From JBCBKU01 sp038521345 (GTDB taxonomy: Bacteria; Pseudomonadota; Alphaproteobacteria; Rhodobacterales; Rhodobacteraceae): a stretch of 64,000 bases of DNA. Below are positions 35,193-44,465 of the stretch, one piece after another; position 1 is the first letter of the stretch; each line of letters opens with the position of its first letter. The translations under genes and the position numbers were made by a program. Under the pieces are notes generated by a model. That model was given only the letters and a program-made list of their open reading frames with translations, was not told the DNA's origin and did no database searches. The DNA is taken from positions 124,001-188,000 of the forward strand of contig JBCBKU010000001.1 in the NCBI GenBank assembly GCA_038521345.1, in the 5' to 3' direction.

Positions 35193-35869
35193 GCTGCACC
35201 TTGCCGTGCGCGGCCCTGTGGCATCGGAACCTGATGGCAGGACGCACCGGTCAGCGTCGCGAGGCCGCCCGAAGGAAAAAGCGATTGCAAGGCACGGTCG
35301 GTCCATCGCAGGCCGCCGGTGTAAGCGCCATAGGCCGGCATCACGAGGCGGTCGGCGTCTGAAAGAAAGCAGGGTCGCGAGATCTGCCGCCCCCGGGTGA
35401 GGATCACGGCCTTGGGGTGATAGTGCCCGGAAATCTCGGCGGATCCGCTAGCGTCGGCGATATGCCGGAAGACGAGGCCACCAATATGCTCTTCGCGCCG
35501 GTAGGTCCCCCCGAGATCGCCGGGAAGCGGATCGTGGTTCCCGGTGATCCAGATCCACCTGCGTCCCGCCTGAAGGCGGGCCAGCCAAAGACGTTCGTCG
35601 TCGCTCAGGCTTTCGGCCGCCGCCATGTCATCAAAACTGTCGCCGAGGCAGATCACGGTCTGCGGCCGAAGGGCGGTAACGTCTTCGTCCAGACGCCCGA
35701 GAGTATCTCGGGTCTCATAAGGTGGCAACAGCGTGCCTGATCGCCGGGCGATACGGTCGGATTTGCCAAGGTGCAGATCTGAGACGACCAAAATACCGAG
35801 GCTAGGCACGGAAAGCGCGCCCGACGGTCTGGGGCAGAGGGTCTGGCGGTTCAAAGTCAGTGTGTTCAT
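35189..35869 (-). CDS. pdeM: ligase-associated DNA damage response phosphoesterase PdeM
   Basis: A calcineurin-type metallophosphoesterase of 226 residues. The metal ligands are in order: DLHLGK (D31, H33), GDSFDD (76-81), GNHD (110-113) and GHYHPK (148-153). The family is associated with a set of DNA-damage genes (ATP-dependent ligase, Lhr-like helicase, exonuclease). Here the helicase lies 36 bases upstream on the same strand, but the ligase and exonuclease are not adjacent. The 3' end overlaps the thioesterase by 4 bases. Confidence 0.85.
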   Translation of the reverse strand: MNTLTLNRQTLCPRPSGALSVPSLGILVVSDLHLGKSDRIARRSGTLLPPYETRDTLGRLDEDVTALRPQTVICLGDSFDDMAAAESLSDDERLWLARLQAGRRWIWITGNHDPLPGDLGGTYRREEHIGGLVFRHIADASGSAEISGHYHPKAVILTRGRQISRPCFLSDADRLVMPAYGAYTGGLRWTDRALQSLFPSGGLATLTGASCHQVPMPQGRARQGAA

Positions 35870-35905
35870 GCTTCGTTCATGGCGTTCCGGCGTCGAGTTG
35901 GCAAG

Positions 35906-38341
35906 TTAGTATGGCACCCGCCAGGTCGGTTTTCCGGTCTCGGCGATCCCTGCCGCATCCATCAATTCCGCGACCTGGTCTTCCAGCAGCCTTTCTGTGG
36001 CGGCACCCTGGATCGGCACGCGGCCGGGTTCAAGAAAAAGCGGTGCGGCAAGCGGCGTGACCCGGTCCAAGACAATGTGGTCGATGCGACCCGCGGTACG
36101 AGCCAGCATCTCTTCGATGCGCCCGAAGTCCACCAGTCCCCGCAAGGCCTCTTCGCGCGTGATTTGCATCAGGAGATGTTCGGGATCGTACTTCAGGAGC
36201 GTATCGTAGAGGATATCCGACGAGAACGTCGCTTGCTTGCCCGTCTTGCGCTGACCGCCTGCGGTCCGGTCCAAGAGCCCGGCGATCGTCGCGGACGCTT
36301 TGAAAGTGCGTTTCATGACCGCGTTTCCGGCCAGCCATGTCTCGAACGCGCTGCGTAAGTCTTCGGCATTCAGCAAAGGCGCCGCGTCGGGGATCTGATC
36401 CAACCCCCAGATCAGGCAGGCATAGTCGGTGGATACGAAACCAAGCGGATTAAGTCCGGCCTCTTCCATACGTTGCGTGGCCAAAAGGCCAAGCGTCTGC
36501 ATCGCGTTGCGCCCCGCAAACCCATAGATCACTGTGTTCGCACGCCCATCGTGAGGAAAGCTCTCGACCATCAGACGGTCCGCTTCGGGAAGCTTCGAGA
36601 CCTGGCGTTGCAAAGCCAGCCAGTCAGCGGTGTGCTTTGGCAAGTCCGGCCAGTTCTCCTGGCGAAACATGCGCAGGATCCGACGGGACAGTTGGGTCGA
36701 GGTGGCGAACTTGGTTCCCATGAAAGTTGCGATTTTGGGCGGCTTGTCGGCGCGGCGCGTCACTTCGACCGTCATCTCGCGCAGGCCTTCATAGCGCACA
36801 ACCTGACCACCGATCAGGAAGGTGTCGCCTTGCGTCAACGTCGCGGCAAAACCTTCTTCGATCTCGCCCAACGGACGTCCGCCGGCACGGTTCTTCATGC
36901 GGACTTTCAAGAGGTCGGTGTCCATGATCGTGCCAAGATTGCGACGGATATGGGCGGCCGCACGGGGATCGCGCAATTGCCACGTGCCATCGGCCTGCTG
37001 TTTCAGCCTCTGCCACCGGTCATAGGCGCGCAGGGCGTATCCCCCTGTCGCAACGAAATCGAGGCACGCGTCGAAATCCTCCCGTGACAGGTTGGTGTAG
37101 GCGCCGACGCTCCGAACCTCCGCATAAAGCGCTTCCGCGTCGAAACCGCCTGCCGCAGCGGTCACAAGAATGTGCTGGCAAAGAACGTCTCTGGGCCCGT
37201 CGCCTCGTGGATCACCGTCAAGATCATGTGCAAGGGCAGCCTCCAAAGCGGCCACACATTCCACTACTTCAAATCTATTGGCCGGAACCAACAGGGCCTT
37301 CGACGGAGCGTTATAGCGGTGGTTGGCGCGCCCGATCCGTTGAACAAGGCGTTTGACGTTCTTGGGCGCACCCATCTGGATCACTAGATCCACGTCACCC
37401 CAGTCAATCCCGAGATCGAGACTGCCCGTACAGACAATCGCTCGAAGCGCTCCGGCGACCATGGCGGCCTCGACCTTTTCGCGCTGTTCGCGGGCAAGGC
37501 TTCCATGATGGATCCCGATGGGCAGGTTTTCTTCGTTGGCGTGCCAGAGTGCATGGAAGAAAATCTCGGCCTGCGCGCGCGTGTTGTGAAAGATAAGAGT
37601 CGTCTTGTGCCGCCGCACCTGTTCGAGAACCGCGGGTATGGCGTATGTCCCGCCACCGCCGGACCATGGCGGTCGCTCTTCGGTTTCCAGCATTGAAATA
37701 TCCGGCGCAGGACCCGGATCCGCATAGAGGATCGGGCAGGGGTCGGGATGGCGGGCAAGGATGCGGGCGATGGCCGCCGGATCCTCGACTGTTGCCGAAA
37801 GCCCGACCCGCCTCAGGCTTGGACACAGTCGCTGGAGGCGACCGAGGGCCAGCATTAATTGGTCTCCGCGCTTCGATTCCGCCAGAGCATGAATTTCGTC
37901 GACAACGACTCGCGACAGCCCCGCAAACATTCGCGGCGCGTCCTCGTACGAAAGCAACAGCGCCAAGGATTCCGGAGTTGTCAGAAGAATATGAGGCGGA
38001 TCGGCCCGTTGCCGTTTTTTTTGGGTGGCCGACGTGTCGCCGGTACGGTCCTCGACCCGGATGGGCAACCCCATCTCGGCGATCGGTGTTCCGAGATTGC
38101 GCCGGATATCGGCGGCGAGCGCCTTTAGAGGTGAGACATAGATCGTGTGAAGCCCCTCATGCACACCGTCCTCCAGTTCGGCCAGACTGGGCAGAAACCC
38201 GGCAAGCGTCTTGCCGCCGCCCGTCGGCGCAATCAGCAAAAGTGAGGCCGCGCACGACTTCTGTGCCATTTCGATCTGATGGGGATGCGCGGTCCACCCT
38301 TTTGAGGCGAACCACCTGTTAAATCGGTCAGGAAGGTCCAT
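35906..38341 (-). CDS. ligase-associated DNA damage response DEXH helicase
   Basis: A superfamily 2 helicase of 811 residues related to Lhr. Walker A APTGGGKT is at 38-45 and the DExH box appears in VVVDEIHALAESKRGDQL. The second helicase lobe contains QRIGRANHRYNAPSKA, and a C-terminal region of about 350 residues is typical of the family. The start ATG 38341 begins MDLPDRFNRWFASKGW; the upstream extension to 38419 is low-complexity and rejected. It precedes pdeM, consistent with a DNA-damage repair unit. Confidence 0.88.
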   Translation of the reverse strand: MDLPDRFNRWFASKGWTAHPHQIEMAQKSCAASLLLIAPTGGGKTLAGFLPSLAELEDGVHEGLHTIYVSPLKALAADIRRNLGTPIAEMGLPIRVEDRTGDTSATQKKRQRADPPHILLTTPESLALLLSYEDAPRMFAGLSRVVVDEIHALAESKRGDQLMLALGRLQRLCPSLRRVGLSATVEDPAAIARILARHPDPCPILYADPGPAPDISMLETEERPPWSGGGGTYAIPAVLEQVRRHKTTLIFHNTRAQAEIFFHALWHANEENLPIGIHHGSLAREQREKVEAAMVAGALRAIVCTGSLDLGIDWGDVDLVIQMGAPKNVKRLVQRIGRANHRYNAPSKALLVPANRFEVVECVAALEAALAHDLDGDPRGDGPRDVLCQHILVTAAAGGFDAEALYAEVRSVGAYTNLSREDFDACLDFVATGGYALRAYDRWQRLKQQADGTWQLRDPRAAAHIRRNLGTIMDTDLLKVRMKNRAGGRPLGEIEEGFAATLTQGDTFLIGGQVVRYEGLREMTVEVTRRADKPPKIATFMGTKFATSTQLSRRILRMFRQENWPDLPKHTADWLALQRQVSKLPEADRLMVESFPHDGRANTVIYGFAGRNAMQTLGLLATQRMEEAGLNPLGFVSTDYACLIWGLDQIPDAAPLLNAEDLRSAFETWLAGNAVMKRTFKASATIAGLLDRTAGGQRKTGKQATFSSDILYDTLLKYDPEHLLMQITREEALRGLVDFGRIEEMLARTAGRIDHIVLDRVTPLAAPLFLEPGRVPIQGAATERLLEDQVAELMDAAGIAETGKPTWRVPY

Positions 38342-38411
38342 GTGCGGAGCATAGCCGCCTGCGCGCCGGTGCCCAGCGTCCCTTCGCCTTGATTCAAATG
38401 CGCTGGGGGGC

Positions 38412-38452
38412 GGGGGCAACGCCCCCCGTTCGGTCGGCGCCGCTGGCGCCGA
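38412..38452 (-). terminator. GC-rich stem-loops after the AAA ATPase gene
   Basis: Two adjacent palindromes follow the ATPase stop on the minus strand: TCGGCGCC with GGCGCCGA around a 3-base loop (38434-38452), and GGGGGC with GCCCCC around AAC (38412-38426). No T run follows, so a factor-independent role is uncertain, but they separate the ATPase from the helicase gene. Confidence 0.45.
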
Positions 38453-38456
38453 AAAC

Positions 38457-39767
38457 CTAGCGGACGATCGCCTCGTCTTTGACGAACATGTTCGACCAGG
38501 CGCGATCGATCAGTTCCGGGCTCATCTGATATGGGATGCCCTCGAAATTGCAGATCGAGATCATTTGGTCGATCAGGAAGATCGGCTGATAGTTCGCGTA
38601 GATATTGTCGATCGTCGGGTACTTGTTCTTCATCAGATGAACGAGAGTGCCCTCGTCGATCGGCATCTTCCGTTTCCGCGCAACCATGGCAAAGATCTTC
38701 AGGTAGTCTTCCTGGTTCGGACCATCGATCTTGATCTTGAAGAAGATCCGCCGAAGCGCCGCCTTATCGAAGATCTCGTTTGGGTGGAAGTTGGTCGAGA
38801 AGATCACGAGCGTGTCGAAGGGCACTTCGAACTTCTCACCCGATTGCAATGCGAGGATATCCTTCGACTCTTCCAGCGGAACGATCCAGCGGTTGACCAG
38901 CGCCTGCGGTGGTTCCTCCTGTCGGCCAAGGTCGTCGACGATGAAGATGCCGCCGGTTGATTTCAGCTGCAGCGGCGCCTGGTAGGTCCGCGCTGTCGGG
39001 TTGTATACGAGGTCGAGCATGGACAACGACAACTCACCACCGGTGATCACAGTGGGCCGGTCACAGAGGACATACCGCGTGTCGAACCGGTTGGAGGTCC
39101 GGCGAAGCGCGTTCGGATCGTCTTCCTGCATCTGTGCCGCGGAGTGTACAATCGGGTCATAGACCGTGATGACCTGGCCCGCATATTCGACGCACCGCGG
39201 GATATAGATTTTGTCGCCGATGGCGTCGCGAATCCCGTTGGAGATTGAAGACTTACCGTTCCCCGGCGGCCCGTACATCAGGATCGAGCGTCCGGCACCA
39301 ACCGCTGGGCCAAGGTGATCCAGAAGATCGTCGGGGAGAATTAGGTGACCCATCGCACCGGTCAGGGCGTCGCGGGTGATCTGGATGTTCCGGATCGACT
39401 GGCGCTTTACCTGTTCGGCATAGACCTGAAGCGGGACAGGCATCGCGCCGTAATATTCTGACTGGGAAAGTGCATCGAGGGCGCGGGCTTTACCGGCTTC
39501 AGTGAGCTGAAAGCCCATCTCGCCGCCGGAATTGGCATGAAGCGTGCCTGTTGCCTCGAGCAGGCGTTGAGACCGAGCCAGATCAACCAGCTCTTGCGTG
39601 ACCGGCGTCGGCAGGCAAACCGCCCGGGCAATCTCAGTCACCATGTCCAGATTCTGGCGGAAAATCGTTTTCAGGAGAATATCGCGCATCAGCACGATCG
39701 GAAGGCGCATTTCCTCGAGCCGGCGCGGTGCCGGGGGTGCCATCACATTGCTTGTCTGAACGTTCAT
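38457..39767 (-). CDS. AAA family ATPase, unknown role
   Basis: A 436-residue AAA-type ATPase. The N-terminal 150 residues are helical and may be a winged-helix or recognition domain (PIVLMRDILLKTIFRQNLDM). Walker A GPPGNGKSS is at 166-174, Walker B GIFIVDDLGRQEEPP around 292-306, and a sensor block FDTLVIFSTNFHPNEIFD around 338-355. I do not know its function. ATG 39767 is chosen over the longer upstream frame. It diverges from the membrane-protein gene at 39877. It lies near the Tad pilus cluster, but no direct link is shown. Confidence 0.75.
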   Translation of the reverse strand: MNVQTSNVMAPPAPRRLEEMRLPIVLMRDILLKTIFRQNLDMVTEIARAVCLPTPVTQELVDLARSQRLLEATGTLHANSGGEMGFQLTEAGKARALDALSQSEYYGAMPVPLQVYAEQVKRQSIRNIQITRDALTGAMGHLILPDDLLDHLGPAVGAGRSILMYGPPGNGKSSISNGIRDAIGDKIYIPRCVEYAGQVITVYDPIVHSAAQMQEDDPNALRRTSNRFDTRYVLCDRPTVITGGELSLSMLDLVYNPTARTYQAPLQLKSTGGIFIVDDLGRQEEPPQALVNRWIVPLEESKDILALQSGEKFEVPFDTLVIFSTNFHPNEIFDKAALRRIFFKIKIDGPNQEDYLKIFAMVARKRKMPIDEGTLVHLMKNKYPTIDNIYANYQPIFLIDQMISICNFEGIPYQMSPELIDRAWSNMFVKDEAIVR

Positions 39768-39876
39768 ACCGTGTATTGCCCTTGCCCAAAACGATTGGTC
39801 CCGAGGTCTGGGCCTCGGGCGTTTCCAAGCGGAAAATGAACGTCTATTGTGGCCAAAAAATGGAACAGAGAGCACG

Positions 39877-41454
39877 ATGAGCAGGCCGAGCGCTCTTGTT
39901 TTGGTGGGAATTTCCGGAGTTCTTTTGGCGATTGTCGTCGGACTCCAATTGTTGCCCGGTGCGCTTTACATGACGCGCCACGAAGGTGATGCCTTTCATC
40001 TGCTCGATATCCTCGGCCGGATCCAACTGGGCCAGCGATTGCACCACGAGATTGCCACGCCGATCGGCGGCTTGGCGTTTTGGCCGTTTCTGCCGCTCCT
40101 CGAGGCCGGACTGGGGGCAGGCCGGGCATTCGTTCTGGGTCAGGCGGCTGTCGGCATTCTGATCTTGGTGCCAAGTCTTTGGGTGGCGATGACCCGCCTC
40201 GAGCCCGGTTCGGCGATCGCCTTCGTTGTCTTGCAGGCAATCATGGTTACTGCACTGGCGTATGGTGGCGACCTCGCCCATGTCTCGGTTTCCATGCACT
40301 ACAACCGCTGGGCATGGGCGCTGGCATCCGTGGCCGTTTTAATAGTCTGCCTACCGGGTCGGGCGACGCGATCAGATGTTGACGGCGTGATTTTGGGCCT
40401 CGTTGGCGCCGCGCTGCTTGTCCTCAAAGCCACCTATGCTGTGGCCTTGGGCCCGGCGCTGCTGATGGTCGCGATCGTAGTGCGCAAATGGGTGCTCATT
40501 TGCTGGGGCGCAGCCGGTTTCGGGTTAGGCGTCGTCTTGGTCACACTGTTGCTGGGTCCAGCCTACTGGCCAGCTTACTTCGGCGATTTGTGGACGGTTG
40601 CCGCTACCAGTGTCCGGCCATTTCCGGGGTTGCCACTGCCCGACATCCTGACTGCGCCGTCCCACGTGGCCGCGACCGCTTTGTTGCTTGCCGCAATTGT
40701 CGTGCTCCGGCGCTCCGGCGCATCCCATCTAGGTCTTGCGCTGTTTCTGCTGGCTCCGGCGTTCTTTTACATCACTTGGCAGAACTTCGGGAACGATCCT
40801 CTTTGGCTGGCTCCGGTCGCGCTCTTGCTCATTGGGCAGCGCACCAGCGTCAGCCGTATGATGGCTCTCGCCATGATGATAGTCGTGGCGCCACCAGTCG
40901 TCACCATGGCCACCAGTACCTTGCGCCATCTTGGTTCGGCTCCCGCAGATTACTCCGCCATCGTTCCTCAGGTCCCTATGCCGCGAGGCGGTTTTGAGGG
41001 CACGATCCCACGCGCCTTTACCGTCAATGGGCTGGCTGCGATGGACGGTCCTGACGGAGGCATCCCGCCAGGCGGCGTAGACCGCCCCCATGCGCGAGAT
41101 TTTGCAGGCGAAAACGTGCCCGAGTGCCAGGTCGCCAGCGGCTATACCGCCTGGATGCTCGAGATTGAGCGCGGACTGGCCCAAGCAGAGATCTCGCGCG
41201 AAGACGGGATCTTTGTCGCGGATGTACTGTCGGCGATCTGGTTATATGGGCGGCGGGCCCCATTGATCGGCGGTGCTCCTTGGTACTATGGGGGTCTGCC
41301 CGGGCTTGAGGATGCGGATTATGTCCTCGTTCCCCTTTGTCCAATTCAACAGGTGGCGCGAAGTGCGGCGCTCGATGCGCTGGAGGAACGAAGGCTGCCA
41401 CTGAGGAAGGTGGCAGAGACGAAACTGTTCCGGCTCTACGACATCACCCCCTGA
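39877..41454 (+). CDS. polytopic membrane protein, GT-C-like
   Basis: A 525-residue protein with about ten membrane segments through residue 360, then a soluble C-terminal region of about 150 residues. The first external loop (YMTRHEGDAFHLLDILGRI, about 32-50) carries acidic residues and is followed by RLHHEIATPIGGLAFWPF, a pattern seen in lipid-linked-sugar (GT-C fold) glycosyltransferases. I cannot name a family with confidence. It is the only plus-strand gene beside the pilus cluster and ends 4 bases before cpaA in a convergent arrangement. Confidence 0.65.
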   Translation: MSRPSALVLVGISGVLLAIVVGLQLLPGALYMTRHEGDAFHLLDILGRIQLGQRLHHEIATPIGGLAFWPFLPLLEAGLGAGRAFVLGQAAVGILILVPSLWVAMTRLEPGSAIAFVVLQAIMVTALAYGGDLAHVSVSMHYNRWAWALASVAVLIVCLPGRATRSDVDGVILGLVGAALLVLKATYAVALGPALLMVAIVVRKWVLICWGAAGFGLGVVLVTLLLGPAYWPAYFGDLWTVAATSVRPFPGLPLPDILTAPSHVAATALLLAAIVVLRRSGASHLGLALFLLAPAFFYITWQNFGNDPLWLAPVALLLIGQRTSVSRMMALAMMIVVAPPVVTMATSTLRHLGSAPADYSAIVPQVPMPRGGFEGTIPRAFTVNGLAAMDGPDGGIPPGGVDRPHARDFAGENVPECQVASGYTAWMLEIERGLAQAEISREDGIFVADVLSAIWLYGRRAPLIGGAPWYYGGLPGLEDADYVLVPLCPIQQVARSAALDALEERRLPLRKVAETKLFRLYDITP

Positions 41455-41457
41455 TCA

Positions 41458-41952
41458 TCACGAGCCGAGCGCCACGCCGGCGATCAGGTAGAGGATCAGC
41501 GTCCCGCCCAGTGCGAACCCCATTGGGAACTTCTTGTGGGTCCAGCTCTTCCAGTCTGGGAATGCGCGCCGAATGGCCGGAATGGCACGGAAGATCCGGT
41601 GCGTGGCAAAGGCGGCAAGTAAAACGGCGGCAAACAGTGACAGAAGCGATATCGCGTCCGTTCGGTCAATGAACGGGGCCATAGCCGCCGCGAATTTGGC
41701 GTCTCCGGCGCCAATGCCAGCCTGCGCGAGCACGAAGCCAAAGATAAGGATCACCACGAAATGGGCATAGCGCCAGAGATACTCTGTCAAGGGCAATGCG
41801 ACGATGCCGATCACCACGAAGACCGCCAGCAAGGCGACCACCGCCTTGTTGGGGATCTTCATGGATGACAGGTCGCTCCAAGCGACCCAAATGCAGACGG
41901 GAACCGCGAAAGGAAGAAACCAAAGAGCGGTCGCGGTCGAGATGGCAAGCAT
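41458..41952 (-). CDS. cpaA: prepilin peptidase CpaA
   Basis: Membrane aspartyl peptidase that cleaves Flp prepilin leaders. The 164-residue protein has the two catalytic aspartates in D27 (AWSDLSSMKIPN) and D84 in the GxGD motif (GIGAGDAKFAAAM). It is the short TadV/CpaA form without the methylase domain. ATG 41952 is chosen; the longer frame to 42246 is antisense-like extension through the preceding lipoprotein gene. It is the last gene of the minus-strand pilus set. Confidence 0.88.
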   Translation of the reverse strand: MLAISTATALWFLPFAVPVCIWVAWSDLSSMKIPNKAVVALLAVFVVIGIVALPLTEYLWRYAHFVVILIFGFVLAQAGIGAGDAKFAAAMAPFIDRTDAISLLSLFAAVLLAAFATHRIFRAIPAIRRAFPDWKSWTHKKFPMGFALGGTLILYLIAGVALGS

Positions 41953-41971
41953 CGCGCCCGCGACTCCAGGA

Positions 41972-42829
41972 TCAGTTCTGTACGTTTGCTTCGAGCGCTT
42001 CGAGACTGCGTGCCGCGGCCTCAAAGTACTGCGGGTGCGTGTCGATCGCATCCCGCAACAAGCCCTTGCCCGTTTCAATATCACCCTGTTTGATCGCCGA
42101 AAGGGCCGCGGTGTGAAGCAGTTGCGCGCGCTCAACCTGGTCCATCTCGACGATTGGAAGGTCGTATTTACGCTGGGCGCCCCTTGCCAGAACAAGGTTG
42201 TTCTTGGCGGTGAAGAGGGTGGAATCGTACGTGATTGCGCGATCAAAAAGAGCCTCGGCCGCGCCGTGTTCGCCGCGGGTCAGCTTGGAATAGCCCCAGT
42301 TGTTCAGGACGCTGGCAGGTGTGGTCGTCAGGCCCAAGGCGACTTCGTAGAAGCTGTCGGCCTTGTCCCACTCCTCGTTGCTGTCGGCGACCATCGCTTC
42401 CAGACGGTACCGGCGGTACGTCTCGTAGGTCGGCGGGATCAGATCCAACTCGGCTTCGGCGGCGTCCCATTCGCCGGTCCGGATCAGGGCATCGGCCAGA
42501 CCGACACGATCTTGGTGCGCGGCTTCTTCGTGGTCGACGACCAGCTTCCAAACCGGAACGGCTTCGGCGGGACGGTTCGCGCGGACGAGCGATTTGGCCA
42601 ACCCGCGCTGGATGTCGATGCGGTCCGGGTTTTCGGCAAGAGTTCGTTGAAAATAGGCGACACCGTCATTCGGGTCCGCTGTGGTCAGCATCAACTCGCT
42701 GAGGTCGGCACCGTCAATGGCATTGACGGTTTCGAGCGCGCGCTCGACTTCCGTCTCGGCACTGTTGTCACAAGCGGCAAGCGCGATAGCGCTGCCAAGG
42801 CAGATGGTCACGAGAATAGGGTGGCGCAT
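41972..42829 (-). CDS. TPR lipoprotein of the Tad cluster
   Basis: A 285-residue lipoprotein precursor: lipobox ALAAC with C20, then several TPR repeats (for example QRGLAKSLVRANRPAEAVPV, NNWGYSKLTRGEHGAAEALF, KQGDIETGKGLLRDAID). It follows tadD closely (35 bases) and resembles it in type, so it may have arisen as a second TadD-like assembly factor. The outer-membrane secretin CpaC is a likely client, by analogy with pilotin lipoproteins; this is inference. Confidence 0.8.
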   Translation of the reverse strand: MRHPILVTICLGSAIALAACDNSAETEVERALETVNAIDGADLSELMLTTADPNDGVAYFQRTLAENPDRIDIQRGLAKSLVRANRPAEAVPVWKLVVDHEEAAHQDRVGLADALIRTGEWDAAEAELDLIPPTYETYRRYRLEAMVADSNEEWDKADSFYEVALGLTTTPASVLNNWGYSKLTRGEHGAAEALFDRAITYDSTLFTAKNNLVLARGAQRKYDLPIVEMDQVERAQLLHTAALSAIKQGDIETGKGLLRDAIDTHPQYFEAAARSLEALEANVQN

Positions 42830-42864
42830 GGTGCCTGCGTCCTTTTTTCTGCTCGAACCTTCGC

Positions 42865-43428
42865 TTATGGAGCGGGCAACAGGACGTATTCATCCGAGCC
42901 GCGACGCACCAATGCGAAATTGTTATCGCCGCCAGAGTACTCTGGATTTTCGAGTTTTTCGAGAGCCAAGGTGAGATTGTCGCGAATTTCGGCACTTTCG
43001 CCACTGTCGAGCGCAAAAGCCGTCCGGAATACGCGCTCGGCCTCACCGAAGTTGCCCTGTTCCATCAGCACAACCCCAAGGTTGTTCCATGCCGGGGCGA
43101 AAGACCCGTCTTTTGCGATGGCTTGACGCAGCACATCCTCGGCCTGTCCTAGGCGGCCCAACCGAAGGTTGGCCGAACCGAGGGCCGACAGGACATCCAC
43201 TGTTAGTCCCTGTTCGCTGGCAGCACGGAGATAGGCATTGCGAGCCAGCTCATATTCTCCTGCTTCCATCAAGCGGTGACCCACGATCAGTCCATCTACA
43301 GCGTCGTCCGATTGCACTGGACCGGATGGCGGAAAGGGATTGTCCCGGGAATTGCCGAGTCCGCCCGTGCCATCACAGGCGGCCAGAGTGAGGATAAGTA
43401 GGGTCGGTCCGACCCGGAAAAACATCAT
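42865..43428 (-). CDS. tadD: TadD-type TPR lipoprotein
   Basis: A 187-residue lipoprotein with the lipobox LAAC (C18) and TPR repeats at about 45-150 (AGEYELARNAYLRAASEQG, LRLGRLGQAEDVLRQAIAK, NNLGVVLMEQGNFGEAERVF). TadD is thought to help localise or assemble the Tad secretin. It sits 40 bases after tadC on the minus strand, in the usual tadB-tadC-tadD order. Confidence 0.85.
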   Translation of the reverse strand: MMFFRVGPTLLILTLAACDGTGGLGNSRDNPFPPSGPVQSDDAVDGLIVGHRLMEAGEYELARNAYLRAASEQGLTVDVLSALGSANLRLGRLGQAEDVLRQAIAKDGSFAPAWNNLGVVLMEQGNFGEAERVFRTAFALDSGESAEIRDNLTLALEKLENPEYSGGDNNFALVRRGSDEYVLLPAP

Positions 43429-43468
43429 GGACTGCCGCGGCCTCTTTCTTGGGGGCCGCGGCGTTCCC

Positions 43469-44455
43469 TTACAATCCGAAGTCGGCGTTCCCGAGCGTAA
43501 CTGAAATCTCGTAGATCGAGGGGCCGATGAGGATGATCAGAAGCGGCGGCACCGTGAGCGTCATTGTCGCAAGTGTCATCTTCGTAGGCAACTTGTTTGC
43601 GGCTTCTTCGGCCCGCATAACACGCTTGTCCCTCATTTCGCCCGCGTAAACCCTAAGCGCTTCTGCAATCGACGTACCGAATTGCGACGATTGGATCAGC
43701 ACGGTCACGAAGGATGAAACGTCCGGCACACCGGCGCGCTCGGACATGTCCCGCAGAACCTGCGTTTTGTCCTTACCGGCCTTCATTTCGTGACTGACGA
43801 TCTCGAATTCTTCCGCAAGCGCCGGGTAGCCGGCCCGGATCTCGCCCGAGACGCGGTTGATGGACTGGTCTAGTGATTGACCCGCCTCAACGCAGACCAG
43901 CATCATATCAAGCGCATCGGGAAAACCGTTGGTGATTTCTTCCTGACGGGCTTCCTGGCGTCGTGTGACCCAGTACTTCGGCAACATGTAGCCGCAGACG
44001 CCCGGGATCAGAACCGAGAGGATCAGGGTCTGCGCTTCCGGTTCGCCCGTGGCGCTTTGTAAGACCGCATAAAGCGCGCCGGCAATCAGAAGGCCGATGC
44101 CCAGCACGAATTGCATGAAGTGATATGTGCGAACGGCGTTCTTCGACCGGTAGCCAGCTTGCAGAAGTTTCAGTTGGACCGCCGAATACTCTTCCTCGTC
44201 CTGGGGTTCGAGGAAGTTGGCATACTTCGCCAACTTGTCCTGCTTGTTACTTCCGCTGCGCAGAACCTGGCCTTTGTCCTTCTTTGCTTCCTGTCCCTTG
44301 CCTGGGCTCTTCAGCCTGTCGAGCGGATCCTCTTCCTTCCGCAAAAGGATCGGCAAGGTCAGGAGGATAAGGAACATCCCCAGCACGCCGACGATAAGCA
44401 AAGGGCCGAGTTCGCCGAAGCGGTCGGTCATGAAGCTGTTGATTTGTTCCAGCAT
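43469..44455 (-). CDS. tadC: Tad pilus inner-membrane platform protein TadC
   Basis: A type II secretion F-domain protein, 328 residues, that with TadB forms the inner-membrane platform for the CpaF ATPase. It has an N-terminal membrane helix (GPLLIVGVLGMFLILLTLPIL, 18-38), paired helices around 118-160, the conserved F-domain cytosolic block (GFPDALDMMLVCVEAGQSLD; ALAEEFEIVSHEMKAGKDK) and a C-terminal membrane segment. It starts 10 bases after the tadB stop. Confidence 0.92.
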   Translation of the reverse strand: MLEQINSFMTDRFGELGPLLIVGVLGMFLILLTLPILLRKEEDPLDRLKSPGKGQEAKKDKGQVLRSGSNKQDKLAKYANFLEPQDEEEYSAVQLKLLQAGYRSKNAVRTYHFMQFVLGIGLLIAGALYAVLQSATGEPEAQTLILSVLIPGVCGYMLPKYWVTRRQEARQEEITNGFPDALDMMLVCVEAGQSLDQSINRVSGEIRAGYPALAEEFEIVSHEMKAGKDKTQVLRDMSERAGVPDVSSFVTVLIQSSQFGTSIAEALRVYAGEMRDKRVMRAEEAANKLPTKMTLATMTLTVPPLLIILIGPSIYEISVTLGNADFGL

Positions 44456-44465
44456 GGCGCGATCC

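Noticed and set aside
41804..43126. Plus-strand frame of about 440 codons across the TPR lipoprotein genes
   Set aside because: Antisense to clear lipoprotein genes with lipoboxes and TPR repeats; codon pattern and composition fit a shadow frame.
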